Assembly: GCF_013522925.1 (NCBI RefSeq)
Contig: NZ_JAAMQU010000002.1
Location: 310,001 to 374,000, forward strand
Direction: 5' to 3'
Origin: Pseudomonas japonica
GTDB lineage: Bacteria; Pseudomonadota; Gammaproteobacteria; Pseudomonadales; Pseudomonadaceae
Length of the DNA stretch: 64,000 bases
Made by a program: the position numbers and the translations under genes. Under the pieces are notes generated by a model. That model searched no databases. It was not told where the DNA came from and saw only the letters and a list, made by a program, of their open reading frames with translations. This document shows, one piece after another, positions 9,230-19,318 of this stretch (positions are counted from its first letter, which is position 1; each line of letters begins with the position of its first letter).

Positions 9230-10168
9230 ATGACTCACCCTATCGTCGTGGCGGCGCTGTACAAGTTCGTCACCCTCGAAGACTACGTCGAGCTGCGCGA
9301 GCCCCTGCTCAAGGTGCTGCTGGACAACGACATCAAAGGCACCCTGCTGTTGGCCAACGAAGGCATCAATGGCACGGTTTCCGGCACCCGTGGTGCGATC
9401 GACAACCTGCTGGCCTGGCTGCGCAGCGATCCTCGCCTGGTTGATGTGGACCACAAGGAATCGTACTGCGACGAGCAGCCGTTCTACCGCACCAAGGTCA
9501 AGCTCAAGAAGGAAATCGTCACTCTGGGCGTGCCGGGCGTGAACCCGAACACGCGCGTGGGCACCTACGTAGAGCCGCAGGACTGGAACGCCTTGATCAG
9601 CGACCCCGAAGTGCTGCTGATCGACACCCGCAACGACTACGAGGTAGCCATCGGCACCTTCGAGGGCGCCATCGACCCGAAGACCGAAACCTTCCGTGAG
9701 TTCCCGGAGTACATCAAGGCGCACTTCGACCCGGCCCGCCATAAAAAGGTAGCGATGTTCTGCACCGGCGGCATCCGCTGCGAAAAAGCCTCCAGTTACA
9801 TGCTGGGCGAGGGGTTCGAGGAGGTGTACCACCTCAAGGGCGGCATCCTCAAATACCTTGAAGAAGTGCCTCAGGAAGAAAGCAAGTGGCAGGGCGACTG
9901 CTTCGTTTTCGATAATCGCGTAACGGTGCGTCACGACCTGACCGAAGGCGACTATGATCAGTGCCACGCCTGCCGTATGCCGATCAGCGCCGAGGATCGC
10001 CAATCCCCGCACTATGCGCCCGGTATCAGCTGTGGGCACTGCTGGGACAGCCTGAGCGAGAAAACCCGCCGCAGCGCCATCGACCGGCAGAAGCAGATCG
10101 AGCTGGCCAAGGCGCGCAACCAGCCCCACCCTATCGGCTACAACTACCGCAAAACCACCGAGGCCTGA
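9230..10168 (+). CDS. trhO: tRNA uridine(34) hydroxylase TrhO (rhodanese family)
   Basis: TrhO makes 5-hydroxyuridine at position 34 of certain tRNAs in an oxygen-dependent reaction. The 312 residues have an N-terminal ferredoxin-like part ([16 protein letters not shown]), a rhodanese domain with active-site loop [10 protein letters not shown], and a C-terminal Cys-rich element (CHACRMPI...CGHCWD), as in the YceA/TrhO family. The ATG at 9230 is preceded by a GGAGAAG ribosome site. The open frame extends further upstream but overlaps bolA and lacks family similarity there. The DsbA-like gene starts 3 bases after its stop, so the two form a transcription unit. Confidence 0.95.
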   Translation: MTHPIVVAALYKFVTLEDYVELREPLLKVLLDNDIKGTLLLANEGINGTVSGTRGAIDNLLAWLRSDPRLVDVDHKESYCDEQPFYRTKVKLKKEIVTLGVPGVNPNTRVGTYVEPQDWNALISDPEVLLIDTRNDYEVAIGTFEGAIDPKTETFREFPEYIKAHFDPARHKKVAMFCTGGIRCEKASSYMLGEGFEEVYHLKGGILKYLEEVPQEESKWQGDCFVFDNRVTVRHDLTEGDYDQCHACRMPISAEDRQSPHYAPGISCGHCWDSLSEKTRRSAIDRQKQIELAKARNQPHPIGYNYRKTTEA

Positions 10169-10171
10169 GCC

Positions 10172-10804
10172 ATGTCCAGCCGTCTGGTATATGTGATGGA
10201 CCCCTTGTGCTCCTGGTGCTGGGGCTTTGCCCCTACGGTACAGGCGCTCATCGACCAGGCGGCAGAGGCCGGGATCCATACCCACTTGGTGCTCGGCGGG
10301 CTGCGCACGGGCCAGACGGCACTCGACAGCGGTACCCGTGAGCGCATTCTCGAGCACTGGCACAGTGTCGAGGCGGCCACCGGGCAACCTTTTCGCTTCG
10401 AGGGGGCAATGCCGCCTGGGTTTGTATACGACACCGAGCCCGCCTGTCGGGCCGTGGTTGCCGTGCGGCGGATAAATGAGCAATTGGCCTGGCCCATGGC
10501 CAAGGGGATTGCCCAGGCGTTCTATCGCGATGGCCTGGACGTGACCCGTACCGCCACGCTCGTGGATGTGGCCGAAGCCGCAGGCATCTCGCGCATCCGC
10601 TTTGCCGAAACCTTCGACCTCGCCGCCACGGCTCAGGCCACTCAGGACGACTTCAGCTGGTCACATTCGTTGGGTATCTCTGGCTTTCCTACGTTGCTTG
10701 CCGAACGCGACCGCCAGTTCGCCTTGCTCACTAATGGCTACCAGCCATTAGAGGAACTGGCGCCCTTGCTGGCACGTTGGCTAGAACGTGCCGCCGCGCT
10801 ATAG
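10172..10804 (+). CDS. DsbA-family thioredoxin-fold protein
   Basis: A 210-residue protein with the DsbA/FrnE fold. The catalytic dithiol is CSWC close to the N-terminus (DPLCSWCWGFAP), and a cis-Pro loop candidate GFPTLL lies near the C-terminus. There is no signal peptide, so it is probably cytoplasmic, like FrnE-type oxidoreductases and 2-hydroxychromene isomerase relatives. The substrate is unknown. It follows trhO by 3 bases, which suggests a link to the redox state of that pathway, but this is only context. Confidence 0.85.
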   Translation: MSSRLVYVMDPLCSWCWGFAPTVQALIDQAAEAGIHTHLVLGGLRTGQTALDSGTRERILEHWHSVEAATGQPFRFEGAMPPGFVYDTEPACRAVVAVRRINEQLAWPMAKGIAQAFYRDGLDVTRTATLVDVAEAAGISRIRFAETFDLAATAQATQDDFSWSHSLGISGFPTLLAERDRQFALLTNGYQPLEELAPLLARWLERAAAL

Positions 10805-10955
10805 TCGCCCCGGTGTCGCTTCGCCCCCGGGCGCGGCCTGGGCACGGATAAAGGTGTAGCAGGGCCGCAAGTGCTGTCAGTGCTGGCCGCGCTGCGCTGA
10901 ATGTGTGCCGGGACGTGGTTCGCGTGTGTCCCGGCTCTGCGTTGTAAAGGATCAC

Positions 10956-13397
10956 ATGAAGCAGAATCGGACGCTCGAAACGCCAAGACTCATCAGCATT
11001 GCCTGGCCATTCATCGCCGTTGTGCTGCTTCTGGCATTGCTCGGCTGCATCAGCCTCTACGCCCTGTCGGCCGTTCGCGGGTATGTCGCGGGCGAAAGCC
11101 TGTGGTCCAAGGGCCAGAAAGACGCCATTTTCTACCTGAGCCTCTACGCCGATAACCGCGACGAACAGGTGTTCGACAAATACCGCGCGGCCATGGCGGT
11201 ACCAGAAGGCAGCCGCGACCTGCGCTTTGCCCTGGACCAGCCGCACCCGGATGTGGAGCAGGCTCGACGTGGCTTGTTGCAGGGCGGCACGCACCCGGAT
11301 GACTTCGATGGAGTGATCTGGCTGTTCCTGAATTTCCGTCACATTTCCTACTTCTCCCGCGCCATAGAGCTCTGGACCATTGGTGACCGCTACCTGGACC
11401 AGCTCGACAGCATCGCCATGCAGATGCATGGGGCAATAGAGGCGGGTACGGCGTCCAACGCGGACATGACGCGGTGGAAGGGCGAAATCGTGGCCCTCAA
11501 CGATGCCGTTACGCCGGCAGCCAAGGCATTCAGCGATGCGCTGGGCGAGGGTTCGCGGGTACTCCAGCGGCTGTTGATCGCCACCAACCTGATCACCGCC
11601 TTCGTGCTGATCGGGCTGGCGTTGTGGATCACCCGCAAGCTGCTCATTCAGCGCCATAACATGGCCGCCGCGCTGCAGCTTGAGAAGGAGCGGGCGCAAG
11701 TGACCCTGGCGTCTATCGGCGACGGGGTGATCGCCACCGACGTAACCGGCGCCATTGCCTACATGAACCCGGCGGCGGAGCAGCTCACCCATTGGAAAGC
11801 CGAGCAGGCAGCGGGCTTGCCCTTGGCGGCGCTGTTCAACCTGCTGGACGAAAACGCCGAGCAGGACAGCTTCACCCTGATCGAACGCATCCTCGGTGGC
11901 CAGCTCAAGGGGGGCAGCGAGCATGCCAAGTTGATCCAGCGGCTGGATGGCAGCACGGTCTCGGTAACGCTGGTAGGCGCGCCTATCCGCACGGAGGGGC
12001 GGATCAGCGGGGCGGTGCTGGTGCTTCACGACATGACCCAGGAGCGGCAATACATCGCCAACCTGTCCTGGCAGGCCAGCCATGATGCCTTGACCGGCCT
12101 GGCCAACCGCCGTGAGTTCGAGCAGCGGCTGGAACAGGCCCTTGCCCGCATGGCCAGTGGCAAGGGCCGCCACTCGCTGATGTTCCTGGACCTTGATCAG
12201 TTCAAGCTGGTGAATGACACCTGCGGCCACGCAGCGGGAGATGAGTTGCTGCGGCACATTTGTGCCGTGCTTGCCTCCGGCCTGCGCGAAACCGATACCC
12301 TGGCGCGCCTGGGCGGCGACGAATTCGGTGTATTGCTGGAGGACTGCCCGCCCGAGCAGGCCGAACGCATTGCCGAATACCTGCGCGAAAGCGTGCATAG
12401 CCTGCACTTCGTATGGAAGGGCCGGCCGTTCATGACCTCGGTGAGTATCGGCCTGGTGCACCTCAACCTGCTGCCGGCCACCCTCGAGCTTTCTCTGCGC
12501 GCCGCCGACATGGCCTGCTACATGGCCAAGGAAAAAGGCCGTAACCGGGTTCAGGTGTACCACGCCGACGATTCCGAGGTGTCCACCCGCTTCGGGGAAA
12601 TGGCGTGGATACAGCGGTTGCGGATGGCCCTGGAAGAGGACCGGTTCACCCTCTACGCCCAAGAGATCGCCTTGTTGGGCAACGAGCGCCACGGCGGCAG
12701 CCATGCGCGGCACGTGGAAATCCTGCTGCGCCTGCACGACGAGAGCGGGCGAATGATCCTCCCGGACACCTTTATTCCCGCGGCGGAGCGCTATGGCCTG
12801 ATGACGGCCCTGGACCGTTGGGTGGTGAAGAGCGTGTTCGGGATCATTCGCCAGGCCATGGATCAGGGCGGCGACGAACCGCTGGCGATATGTGCCATTA
12901 ACTTGTCCGGGATCAGTATCGGCGACGACGATTTCCTTGATTATCTGCGCGAACAATTCCGGCGGTTCGCCATTGCGCCGCATTTGATCTGCTTCGAAAT
13001 CACTGAAACCAGCGCCATTTCGAACCTCGGCAGCGCCATCCGTTTCATCAATGAGCTCAAAGCCCTGGGTTGCCTGTTCTCGCTTGATGACTTCTGTGCC
13101 GGTATGTCGTCCTTCGCGTACCTCAAGCATTTGCCGGTGGACTTCCTCAAGATCGACGGCAGCTTCGTGAAGGACATGCTCGACGATCCGATCAATCGGG
13201 CAATGGTGGAAGTGATCAATCACATTGGCCATGTGATGGGCAAGCGCACCATCGCCGAGTTCGTTGAAACGCCCTTGATCGAGCAAGCCTTGATGGAGAT
13301 AGGGGTGGATTATGCCCAGGGTTACCTGATCGAGCGCCCTCGCTTGTTTACCTGCGAAAGCCTCAGGAGCGCGGCCAAGGCCCGTGCGACGCCGTGA
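10956..13397 (+). CDS. rbdA: RbdA-type membrane PAS-GGDEF-EAL c-di-GMP enzyme
   Basis: An 813-residue inner-membrane protein. An N-terminal membrane helix (about 12-37) is followed by a periplasmic loop, a second helix (about 205-228), a PAS domain (about 240-360), GGDEF (about 375-540) and EAL (about 550-805). The GGDEF motif is intact (453-457) with a product-inhibition RxxD (RETD) five residues before it. The EAL signature reads EILLRL (Glu588), with DDF at 711-713 and the catalytic Lys in FLKIDGSF kept. Layout and neighbouring TenA-like gene match RbdA of P. aeruginosa, which promotes biofilm dispersal by degrading c-di-GMP. The ATG at 10956 has GTAAAGGA ahead; an upstream start would add 17 non-family residues. 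Confidence 0.9.
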   Translation: MKQNRTLETPRLISIAWPFIAVVLLLALLGCISLYALSAVRGYVAGESLWSKGQKDAIFYLSLYADNRDEQVFDKYRAAMAVPEGSRDLRFALDQPHPDVEQARRGLLQGGTHPDDFDGVIWLFLNFRHISYFSRAIELWTIGDRYLDQLDSIAMQMHGAIEAGTASNADMTRWKGEIVALNDAVTPAAKAFSDALGEGSRVLQRLLIATNLITAFVLIGLALWITRKLLIQRHNMAAALQLEKERAQVTLASIGDGVIATDVTGAIAYMNPAAEQLTHWKAEQAAGLPLAALFNLLDENAEQDSFTLIERILGGQLKGGSEHAKLIQRLDGSTVSVTLVGAPIRTEGRISGAVLVLHDMTQERQYIANLSWQASHDALTGLANRREFEQRLEQALARMASGKGRHSLMFLDLDQFKLVNDTCGHAAGDELLRHICAVLASGLRETDTLARLGGDEFGVLLEDCPPEQAERIAEYLRESVHSLHFVWKGRPFMTSVSIGLVHLNLLPATLELSLRAADMACYMAKEKGRNRVQVYHADDSEVSTRFGEMAWIQRLRMALEEDRFTLYAQEIALLGNERHGGSHARHVEILLRLHDESGRMILPDTFIPAAERYGLMTALDRWVVKSVFGIIRQAMDQGGDEPLAICAINLSGISIGDDDFLDYLREQFRRFAIAPHLICFEITETSAISNLGSAIRFINELKALGCLFSLDDFCAGMSSFAYLKHLPVDFLKIDGSFVKDMLDDPINRAMVEVINHIGHVMGKRTIAEFVETPLIEQALMEIGVDYAQGYLIERPRLFTCESLRSAAKARATP

Positions 13398-13448
13398 ATC
13401 GTTGTGGATGCATGCGGTAGTTTTTCACCAACAGAAAGGAAGTTGTCG

Positions 13449-14240
13449 ATGAATGATGTAGCAGACTCAGGCTTCACCCGCACCGGGCCACTGATGGAGG
13501 CCAGCAGCTACCCGGCATGGGCCCAGCAATTGCTGCGCGATTGCAGCATTGCCAAACGGCGCGTGGTGCAGCATGAGCTTTATCAGCGGATGCGTGATAA
13601 CAAACTCAGCGCCGCGACCATGCGGCAGTACCTGATCGGCGGCTGGCCGGTGGTCGAGCAGTTCTCCCTGTACATGGCCCAGAACCTCACCAAAACCCGC
13701 TTCGGCCGCAACCCGGGCGAGGACATGGCCCGCCGCTGGCTGATGCGCAACATTCGCGTGGAGCTCAACCACGCCGACTACTGGGTGAACTGGTGCGCGG
13801 CCCACGGCGTGACCCTGGAAGACCTGCAGGCGCAAAAAGTGCCGCCAGAGCTGCAGTCCCTGAGCCACTGGTGCTGGCAAACCTGCGCCACCGACCCGCT
13901 GGCGATTGCCATGGCAGCCACCAACTACGCCATCGAAGGTGCGACCGGTGAATGGTCCGCGGTGGTGTGTTCCAGCGACGTGTACGCCAATGCGTTCCCG
14001 GAAGAAACGCGCAAGCGCGCCATGAAGTGGCTCAAGATGCACGCCCAGTACGACGACGCCCACCCATGGGAAGCGCTGGAGATCATCTGCACCCTGGCCG
14101 GCAACGACCCTTCGCAGGCCCTGCAGAACGACCTGCGCAAGGCCATCTGCAAGAGCTACGACTACATGTTCCTGTTCTTGGAACGCTGCATGGAGCTGGA
14201 GCACAAGGCCGTGCACCGCGAGCGCGAAGCGGTGGTGTAA
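13449..14240 (+). CDS. TenA/PqqC-like iron-containing redox enzyme family protein
   Basis: A 263-residue all-helical protein of the TenA/haem-oxygenase-like fold. Conserved acidic and His residues (ELNHADYWVNW, NYAIEGATGEWS, HAQYDDAHPWEALEI) suit the di-iron or PqqC-like branch rather than a thiaminase; TenA proper would show a Cys in its EQAWY-type centre. Annotations often call such proteins TenA family transcriptional regulator, which the sequence does not support. The ATG at 13449 is preceded by GAAAGGAAG. It lies 51 bases after the RbdA-type gene on the same strand, an adjacency also known in P. aeruginosa. A 23-bp-stem REP palindrome follows directly. Confidence 0.8.
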   Translation: MNDVADSGFTRTGPLMEASSYPAWAQQLLRDCSIAKRRVVQHELYQRMRDNKLSAATMRQYLIGGWPVVEQFSLYMAQNLTKTRFGRNPGEDMARRWLMRNIRVELNHADYWVNWCAAHGVTLEDLQAQKVPPELQSLSHWCWQTCATDPLAIAMAATNYAIEGATGEWSAVVCSSDVYANAFPEETRKRAMKWLKMHAQYDDAHPWEALEIICTLAGNDPSQALQNDLRKAICKSYDYMFLFLERCMELEHKAVHREREAVV

Positions 14241-14243
14241 CCG

Positions 14244-14302
14244 ATTCGCGAGCTTCGCCCGCTTCCAACACAATCGGTAGGAAGCGGGCGAAGCTCGCGA
14301 AT
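14244..14302. repeat. REP palindrome with perfect 23-bp stem
   Basis: The arm at 14244-14266 (ATTCGCGAGCTTCGCCC...) is the exact reverse complement of 14280-14302, with a 13-base loop. It separates two convergent genes and could act as a transcript-end barrier in both directions. Confidence 0.95.
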
Positions 14303-14312
14303 GAGGGCGCCG

Positions 14313-15053
14313 TTACCTCGCATCCAGCGCCTGGCCATTCACGCCGGCGCTGTCGGGCCCCATCAGGTACAGGTACGCCGGCATGATCTCTTCCGGCGTA
14401 GGGTTGCGGCTCGGGTCTTCGGCGGGGTAGGCCTGGGCGCGCATGTCGGTGCGGGTGCCTCCCGGGTTCAGGCTGTTGGCGCGGATCAGCGAGCTGCCAT
14501 CGGATTCGTCCGCCAGGGTTTGCATCAGGCCTTCCGTGGCGAACTTGGATACCGCATACGCCCCCCATTGCGCACGGCCTTTACGGCCTACGCTGCTGGA
14601 GGTGAATATCACCGAGGCGTCCTTGGAGCGGTGCAGCAGCGGCAGCATGGCCCGGGTAAGCATGAAGGTCGCGTTGACGTTCACCTGCATCACCTGGATG
14701 AAATCGGCGTCGGGTATTTCGTCCAGGCTGGCGCGCGGCCCGAGGATCGAGGCGTTGTGGAGCAAACCATCCAGGCGGTCGAACTGCTTTTCGATCGCCA
14801 CTTCCAGCTGTTCGTAATCCGCCGTTCTCGCGGTTTCGAGGTCCAGCGTATACACCATCGGCGTGCCATGGTCGGCATGGCGAATGCGCAGCGCCACGTT
14901 TTCCAGGTGGGAGCGGGTTTTGCCTAACAGGATGACCTGCGCGCCATGCCGGGCATACGCCTGTGCGGCCGCCGCACCGATGCCGCGGCCAGCGCCGGTG
15001 ACCAGTATTACCCTGTCGGCCAGAAGGTTCGGGGGTGCCTTATAATCGAACAT
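14313..15053 (-). CDS. yciK: YciK-family short-chain dehydrogenase
   Basis: A 246-residue SDR with the Rossmann motif VTGAGRGIGAAAA, the NNAG equivalent HNAS and catalytic Ser/Tyr/Lys (TSSSVGRKG...YAVSK). It belongs to the YciK group; the physiological substrate is unknown. The start at 15053 (MFDYKAPPNLL) matches the family; an upstream frame start at 15104 would overlap the preceding gene. It is the last gene of the ubiG-mupP-yciK cluster, 31 bases after mupP. In P. aeruginosa the same order occurs. Confidence 0.9.
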   Translation of the reverse strand: MFDYKAPPNLLADRVILVTGAGRGIGAAAAQAYARHGAQVILLGKTRSHLENVALRIRHADHGTPMVYTLDLETARTADYEQLEVAIEKQFDRLDGLLHNASILGPRASLDEIPDADFIQVMQVNVNATFMLTRAMLPLLHRSKDASVIFTSSSVGRKGRAQWGAYAVSKFATEGLMQTLADESDGSSLIRANSLNPGGTRTDMRAQAYPAEDPSRNPTPEEIMPAYLYLMGPDSAGVNGQALDAR

Positions 15054-15084
15054 TGCGCGTCTCCTTGCCGCGGGCGGGGAAGGG

Positions 15085-15756
15085 TCAGCAGCCGCAGAGC
15101 GCACGGTCCAGCACGTCGCGCAGCTCTTGGGGGTGGCTCACGACCACATCCGCGCCCCAGTGATTGGGATTGTCATGGGGATGAATATAGCCGTAACGCA
15201 CTGCCGCCGTTTTAGTGCCCGCGTCGCGCCCCGACTCGATATCACGCAAGTCATCGCCCACGAACAGCACCCGGGACGGGTCCACGCCCAAGGTTTTGCA
15301 GGCGAGTATCAATGGCTCCGGGTCTGGCTTGCTGCGGGTCACGTGGTCAGGGCAGATGAGCACGCGGGACCGCTCGGCCAGGTTCAGCTGCTGCATGATC
15401 GGCTCGGCGAACCGCACCGGCTTGTTGGTGACCACGCCCCAGATCAGCCCGGCCTTTTCGATGTCCGCCAGCAACTCGGCCATGCCATCGTAAAGGCGGG
15501 TATGCACCGCACACGCCTGTTGGTAGCGGTCGAGAAACTCCAGGCGCAGCGCTTCGAATTCCGGGGCCTCGGGCGACAGCGCGAAGGTGGCGCTGACCAT
15601 GGCGCGAGCGCCACCGGACACCACGTCGCGGATCAGTTGATCGTTGACCGCCGGCAGGTTGCGCTCGGCCAGCATGGCCTGGCACACGGCGATGAAATCG
15701 GGGGCGGTATCCAGCAGGGTACCGTCCATGTCGAACAGCACGGCGTCCAGGCGCAT
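15085..15756 (-). CDS. mupP: N-acetylmuramic acid 6-phosphate phosphatase MupP (HAD family)
   Basis: MupP removes phosphate from MurNAc-6-phosphate in the Pseudomonas peptidoglycan recycling route that bypasses de novo UDP-MurNAc synthesis and underlies intrinsic fosfomycin tolerance. The 223 residues show HAD motif I ([10 protein letters not shown]), a cap domain, motif III Lys (TRSKPDPEP) and motif IV ([12 protein letters not shown]). Older annotations call it phosphoglycolate phosphatase (Gph). The ATG at 15756 starts 2 bases after the ubiG stop and has GGAGGG upstream. A TTG at 15762 is an alternative. The identity with MupP rests on conserved position between ubiG and yciK plus family features. 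Confidence 0.88.
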   Translation of the reverse strand: MRLDAVLFDMDGTLLDTAPDFIAVCQAMLAERNLPAVNDQLIRDVVSGGARAMVSATFALSPEAPEFEALRLEFLDRYQQACAVHTRLYDGMAELLADIEKAGLIWGVVTNKPVRFAEPIMQQLNLAERSRVLICPDHVTRSKPDPEPLILACKTLGVDPSRVLFVGDDLRDIESGRDAGTKTAAVRYGYIHPHDNPNHWGADVVVSHPQELRDVLDRALCGC

Positions 15757-15758
15757 GT

Positions 15759-16457
15759 TCAACCCTCCCGTACGGTCTGGATCATGTAGTTCACATCCAC
15801 ATCCGAGGCCAGCTTGTAATGCTTGGTCAATGGATTGTAGGTCAGGCCCACCATGTCCCGTACCCGCAGGTCGGCGGCGCGGGCCCAGCTGCCCAGTTCG
15901 GAAGGGCGGATGAATTTCTTGAAATCATGGGTACCGCGTGGCAGCAGCTTCATGATGTATTCCGCGCCCACGATGGCGAACAGGTAGGCCTTGGGGTTGC
16001 GGTTGATGGTGGAGAAAAACACCTGGCCGCCGGGCTTGACCATGCGCGCGCAGGCCTGGATCACCGAGGAGGGGTCTGGCACGTGCTCGAGCATTTCCAG
16101 GCAGGTCACCACGTCGTAGGCGCCGGGGGCTTCCTCGGCCAGGGCCTCGGCGGTGATCTGCCGGTAGTCCACTTCTACACCGGATTCGAGCTGGTGCAGA
16201 CGTGCCACGGCCAGGGGCGCTTCGCCCATGTCGATGCCGGTCACGGTGGCACCACGCAAGGCCATGGCCTCGCTGAGGATGCCGCCGCCGCAGCCCACGT
16301 CCAGCACCTTCTTGCCGGCCAGGTGCGCGCGTTCGTCGATCCAGTTCACCCGCAGCGGGTTGATCTCGTGCAACGGCTTGAATTCGCTTTCCCGATCCCA
16401 CCAGCGGTGAGCCAAAGCTTCGAATTTGGCGATTTCAGCGTGGTCGACGTTACTCAT
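15759..16457 (-). CDS. ubiG: Ubiquinone biosynthesis O-methyltransferase UbiG
   Basis: UbiG carries out both O-methylations of ubiquinone synthesis using SAM. The 232 residues carry the class I methyltransferase motif [16 protein letters not shown], the acidic end of beta-2 (VTGIDM) and the family's [11 protein letters not shown] and [10 protein letters not shown] segments. It is the first gene of a tight cluster (ubiG-mupP-yciK) and is read from 16457. The deaminase gene lies 47 bases upstream on the same strand, so read-through from there is possible. Confidence 0.96.
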   Translation of the reverse strand: MSNVDHAEIAKFEALAHRWWDRESEFKPLHEINPLRVNWIDERAHLAGKKVLDVGCGGGILSEAMALRGATVTGIDMGEAPLAVARLHQLESGVEVDYRQITAEALAEEAPGAYDVVTCLEMLEHVPDPSSVIQACARMVKPGGQVFFSTINRNPKAYLFAIVGAEYIMKLLPRGTHDFKKFIRPSELGSWARAADLRVRDMVGLTYNPLTKHYKLASDVDVNYMIQTVREG

Positions 16458-16504
16458 GGGCGGTCCTTGAATAAATATGAAAGAAGGTGGCTGGCCGGGT
16501 AGGT

Positions 16505-17836
16505 TCAGCGGGCATCGGCGGCGCCAATGCGCTCGCCCCAGGCGCGGGCCCGCGCGATGAGCGCTGCCTCGTCAAAGCCTGTGAGCTGGCCGTTTTCCAG
16601 CAAAGGTTTGCCCGCGACCCACACGTGCTTCACGCACTCGCGGCTTGCGGCATAAATAAGTTGAGATACCGGGTGATACACCGGCTGCAAGGCCAGGCCG
16701 GAGAAGTCGAACGCTACCACGTCTGCGGCCTTGCCCACTTCCAGCGAGCCGATGCAGGCGTCCAGGCCCAGGGCGCGTGCGCCGTTGAGGGTGGCCATGC
16801 GCAAGGCGCGATGGGCATCTACCGCCGTGGCCGAACCAGAGACTGCCTTGGCCAGCAGCGCCGCGGTACGGGTTTCGGCCAGTAGGTCCAGGTCATTGTT
16901 GCTGGCCGCGCCATCGGTGCCCATGGCCACGTTCACGCCAGCCTGCCACAAACGCTCCACCGGGCAGAAACCGCTGGCCAGCTTGAGGTTGGACTCGGGG
17001 CAATGCACCACGCTGCAGTTGTTTTCTACCAGCAGCGCCAGGTCGCTTTCGTCGATCTGGGTCATGTGCACCGCCTGGAAGCGCGGGCCCAGCAAGCCAA
17101 GGCGCGCCAGGCGGGCGAGCGGCCGCTCACCGGTTTTTTCGACTGCCTCCTGCACCTCATGGGCGGTTTCGTGCACGTGCATATGAACGGGCGCGTCGAG
17201 CTGGTTGGCCAGCACCCGTACTTTCTCCAGGTTTTCATCACCCACGGTGTAGGGCGCGTGCGGGCCGAACGCCAGGCTGATGCGCGGATGCTCACGCAGC
17301 TCGTCGAACAGGGCGACACCTTCGCGCAAGGCTTCGTCGCTATCCCGTGCCCCTGGTACGGGGAAATCCAGCACCGGGATGGCGATCTGCGCGCGCACAC
17401 CGGCTTCGTGTACCCGGTCGGCGGCCACTTTGGGGAAGAAGTACATGTCGGCAAAGCAGGTGATGCCGCCCTTGATCTGCTCGGCAATGGCCAAATCCAG
17501 CCCGTCGCGGATGAAGGCTTCGTCTACCCAGCGGCCTTCGGCCGGCCAGATATGATCTTGCAGCCAGCTCATCAGCGGAAGGTCGTCGGCCAGCCCGCGG
17601 AACAGGCTCATGGCGGCATGGCCGTGGGTGTTGACCATGCCGGGGGCCAGCAGACAATCCGGCAGTTCGCGCACTTCCAGTGCGGAACGGGCCAGGCCGT
17701 CGGCGCGTGGGCCGATGAACTCGATCACACCGTCGCGGATGCCCAGCGCGTAATCCTTGAACACCACACCCGCTGGCTCCACCGGCACCAGCCAGGTGGG
17801 CAGCAACAAAAGGTCGAGTGTGGGGGCTTGGGGCAT
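16505..17836 (-). CDS. 5'-methylthioadenosine deaminase-type amidohydrolase (TRZ/ATZ family)
   Basis: A 443-residue amidohydrolase. The metal ligands are visible: NTHGHAAMS (HxH), HMHVHET, and [10 protein letters not shown] for the catalytic Asp. Relatives deaminate 5'-methylthioadenosine or S-adenosylhomocysteine. The divergent neighbour mtnA fits this well: in P. aeruginosa methylthioadenosine is first deaminated to methylthioinosine, then cleaved, and the resulting methylthioribose-1-phosphate is isomerised by MtnA. The ATG at 17836 (MPQAPTLDL) is chosen; the longer frame to 17941 would cover the mtnA promoter and start. Substrate is inferred from family and context. Confidence 0.85.
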   Translation of the reverse strand: MPQAPTLDLLLLPTWLVPVEPAGVVFKDYALGIRDGVIEFIGPRADGLARSALEVRELPDCLLAPGMVNTHGHAAMSLFRGLADDLPLMSWLQDHIWPAEGRWVDEAFIRDGLDLAIAEQIKGGITCFADMYFFPKVAADRVHEAGVRAQIAIPVLDFPVPGARDSDEALREGVALFDELREHPRISLAFGPHAPYTVGDENLEKVRVLANQLDAPVHMHVHETAHEVQEAVEKTGERPLARLARLGLLGPRFQAVHMTQIDESDLALLVENNCSVVHCPESNLKLASGFCPVERLWQAGVNVAMGTDGAASNNDLDLLAETRTAALLAKAVSGSATAVDAHRALRMATLNGARALGLDACIGSLEVGKAADVVAFDFSGLALQPVYHPVSQLIYAASRECVKHVWVAGKPLLENGQLTGFDEAALIARARAWGERIGAADAR

Positions 17837-17901
17837 GGAGGCCTTCCGATAAGAGGAATGAGTTGCCGAAGTATACCCGAGCGTGTTTCCCGGGGGAGCG
17901 G

Positions 17902-17907
17902 TATAAT
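17902..17907 (+). promoter_or_regulatory. Candidate -10 element for mtnA
   Basis: TATAAT, a perfect sigma-70 -10 hexamer, lies 32 bases before the mtnA start in the gap shared with the divergent deaminase gene. No strong -35 is seen at the right distance. Confidence 0.55.
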
Positions 17908-17939
17908 CGGCGGTTTTGAACGCTTGAGTGGGGTGGGGC

Positions 17940-19016
<1,077 letters not shown>

Positions 19017-19030
19017 GTTCCGGCGCGGTG

Positions 19031-19105
19031 GGAAGCGGGGGGCGGCCATCCGACGCAGCTCGCGAACAAGGTAAAATGCATTCGCGAGCTTCGCCCGCTT
19101 CCTAC
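19031..19105. repeat. REP-type inverted repeat, imperfect
   Basis: GGAAGCGGG starting at 19031 and CAGCTCGCGAA pair imperfectly with ATTCGCGAGCTTCGCCCGCTTCC at 19080-19102. The same family as the elements at 6.3, 14.2, 25.3 and 62.3 kb. It lies in the 302-base gap between mtnA and gyrA. The rest of that gap holds the gyrA leader, with TAACAT (19186-19191) as a weak -10 candidate. Confidence 0.85.
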
Positions 19106-19318
19106 GGTGGGCTGTGAGCGGTTTTATGTGGCCTGCCTTCTCCTCCAAAGCCCACATCAGGATAGGCCTCACACGCGCTCTGTGGTAACATCCGGCGGTT
19201 CAGAGGCTGGCCTTTTCATGAAGCGCCGCCCCGGTTTTTATGAGACGCAAGTCGTCAGGTGTGTCACGGGCCGTAGCGGGCCCGGCTGAGTTTCATTACA
19301 TAAGGAATCAGGCTTCTC

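Noticed and set aside
7673..10483. Very long open frame on the minus strand across bolA, trhO and the DsbA-like gene
   Set aside because: It is an antisense frame kept open by GC-rich codon bias. It overlaps four well-supported genes and its translation shows no domain.
10731..13286. Long minus-strand frame antisense to the RbdA-type gene
   Set aside because: The plus-strand product has full PAS-GGDEF-EAL motifs; the antisense product is low in hydrophobic pattern and rich in His/Gln/Arg, typical of a shadow.
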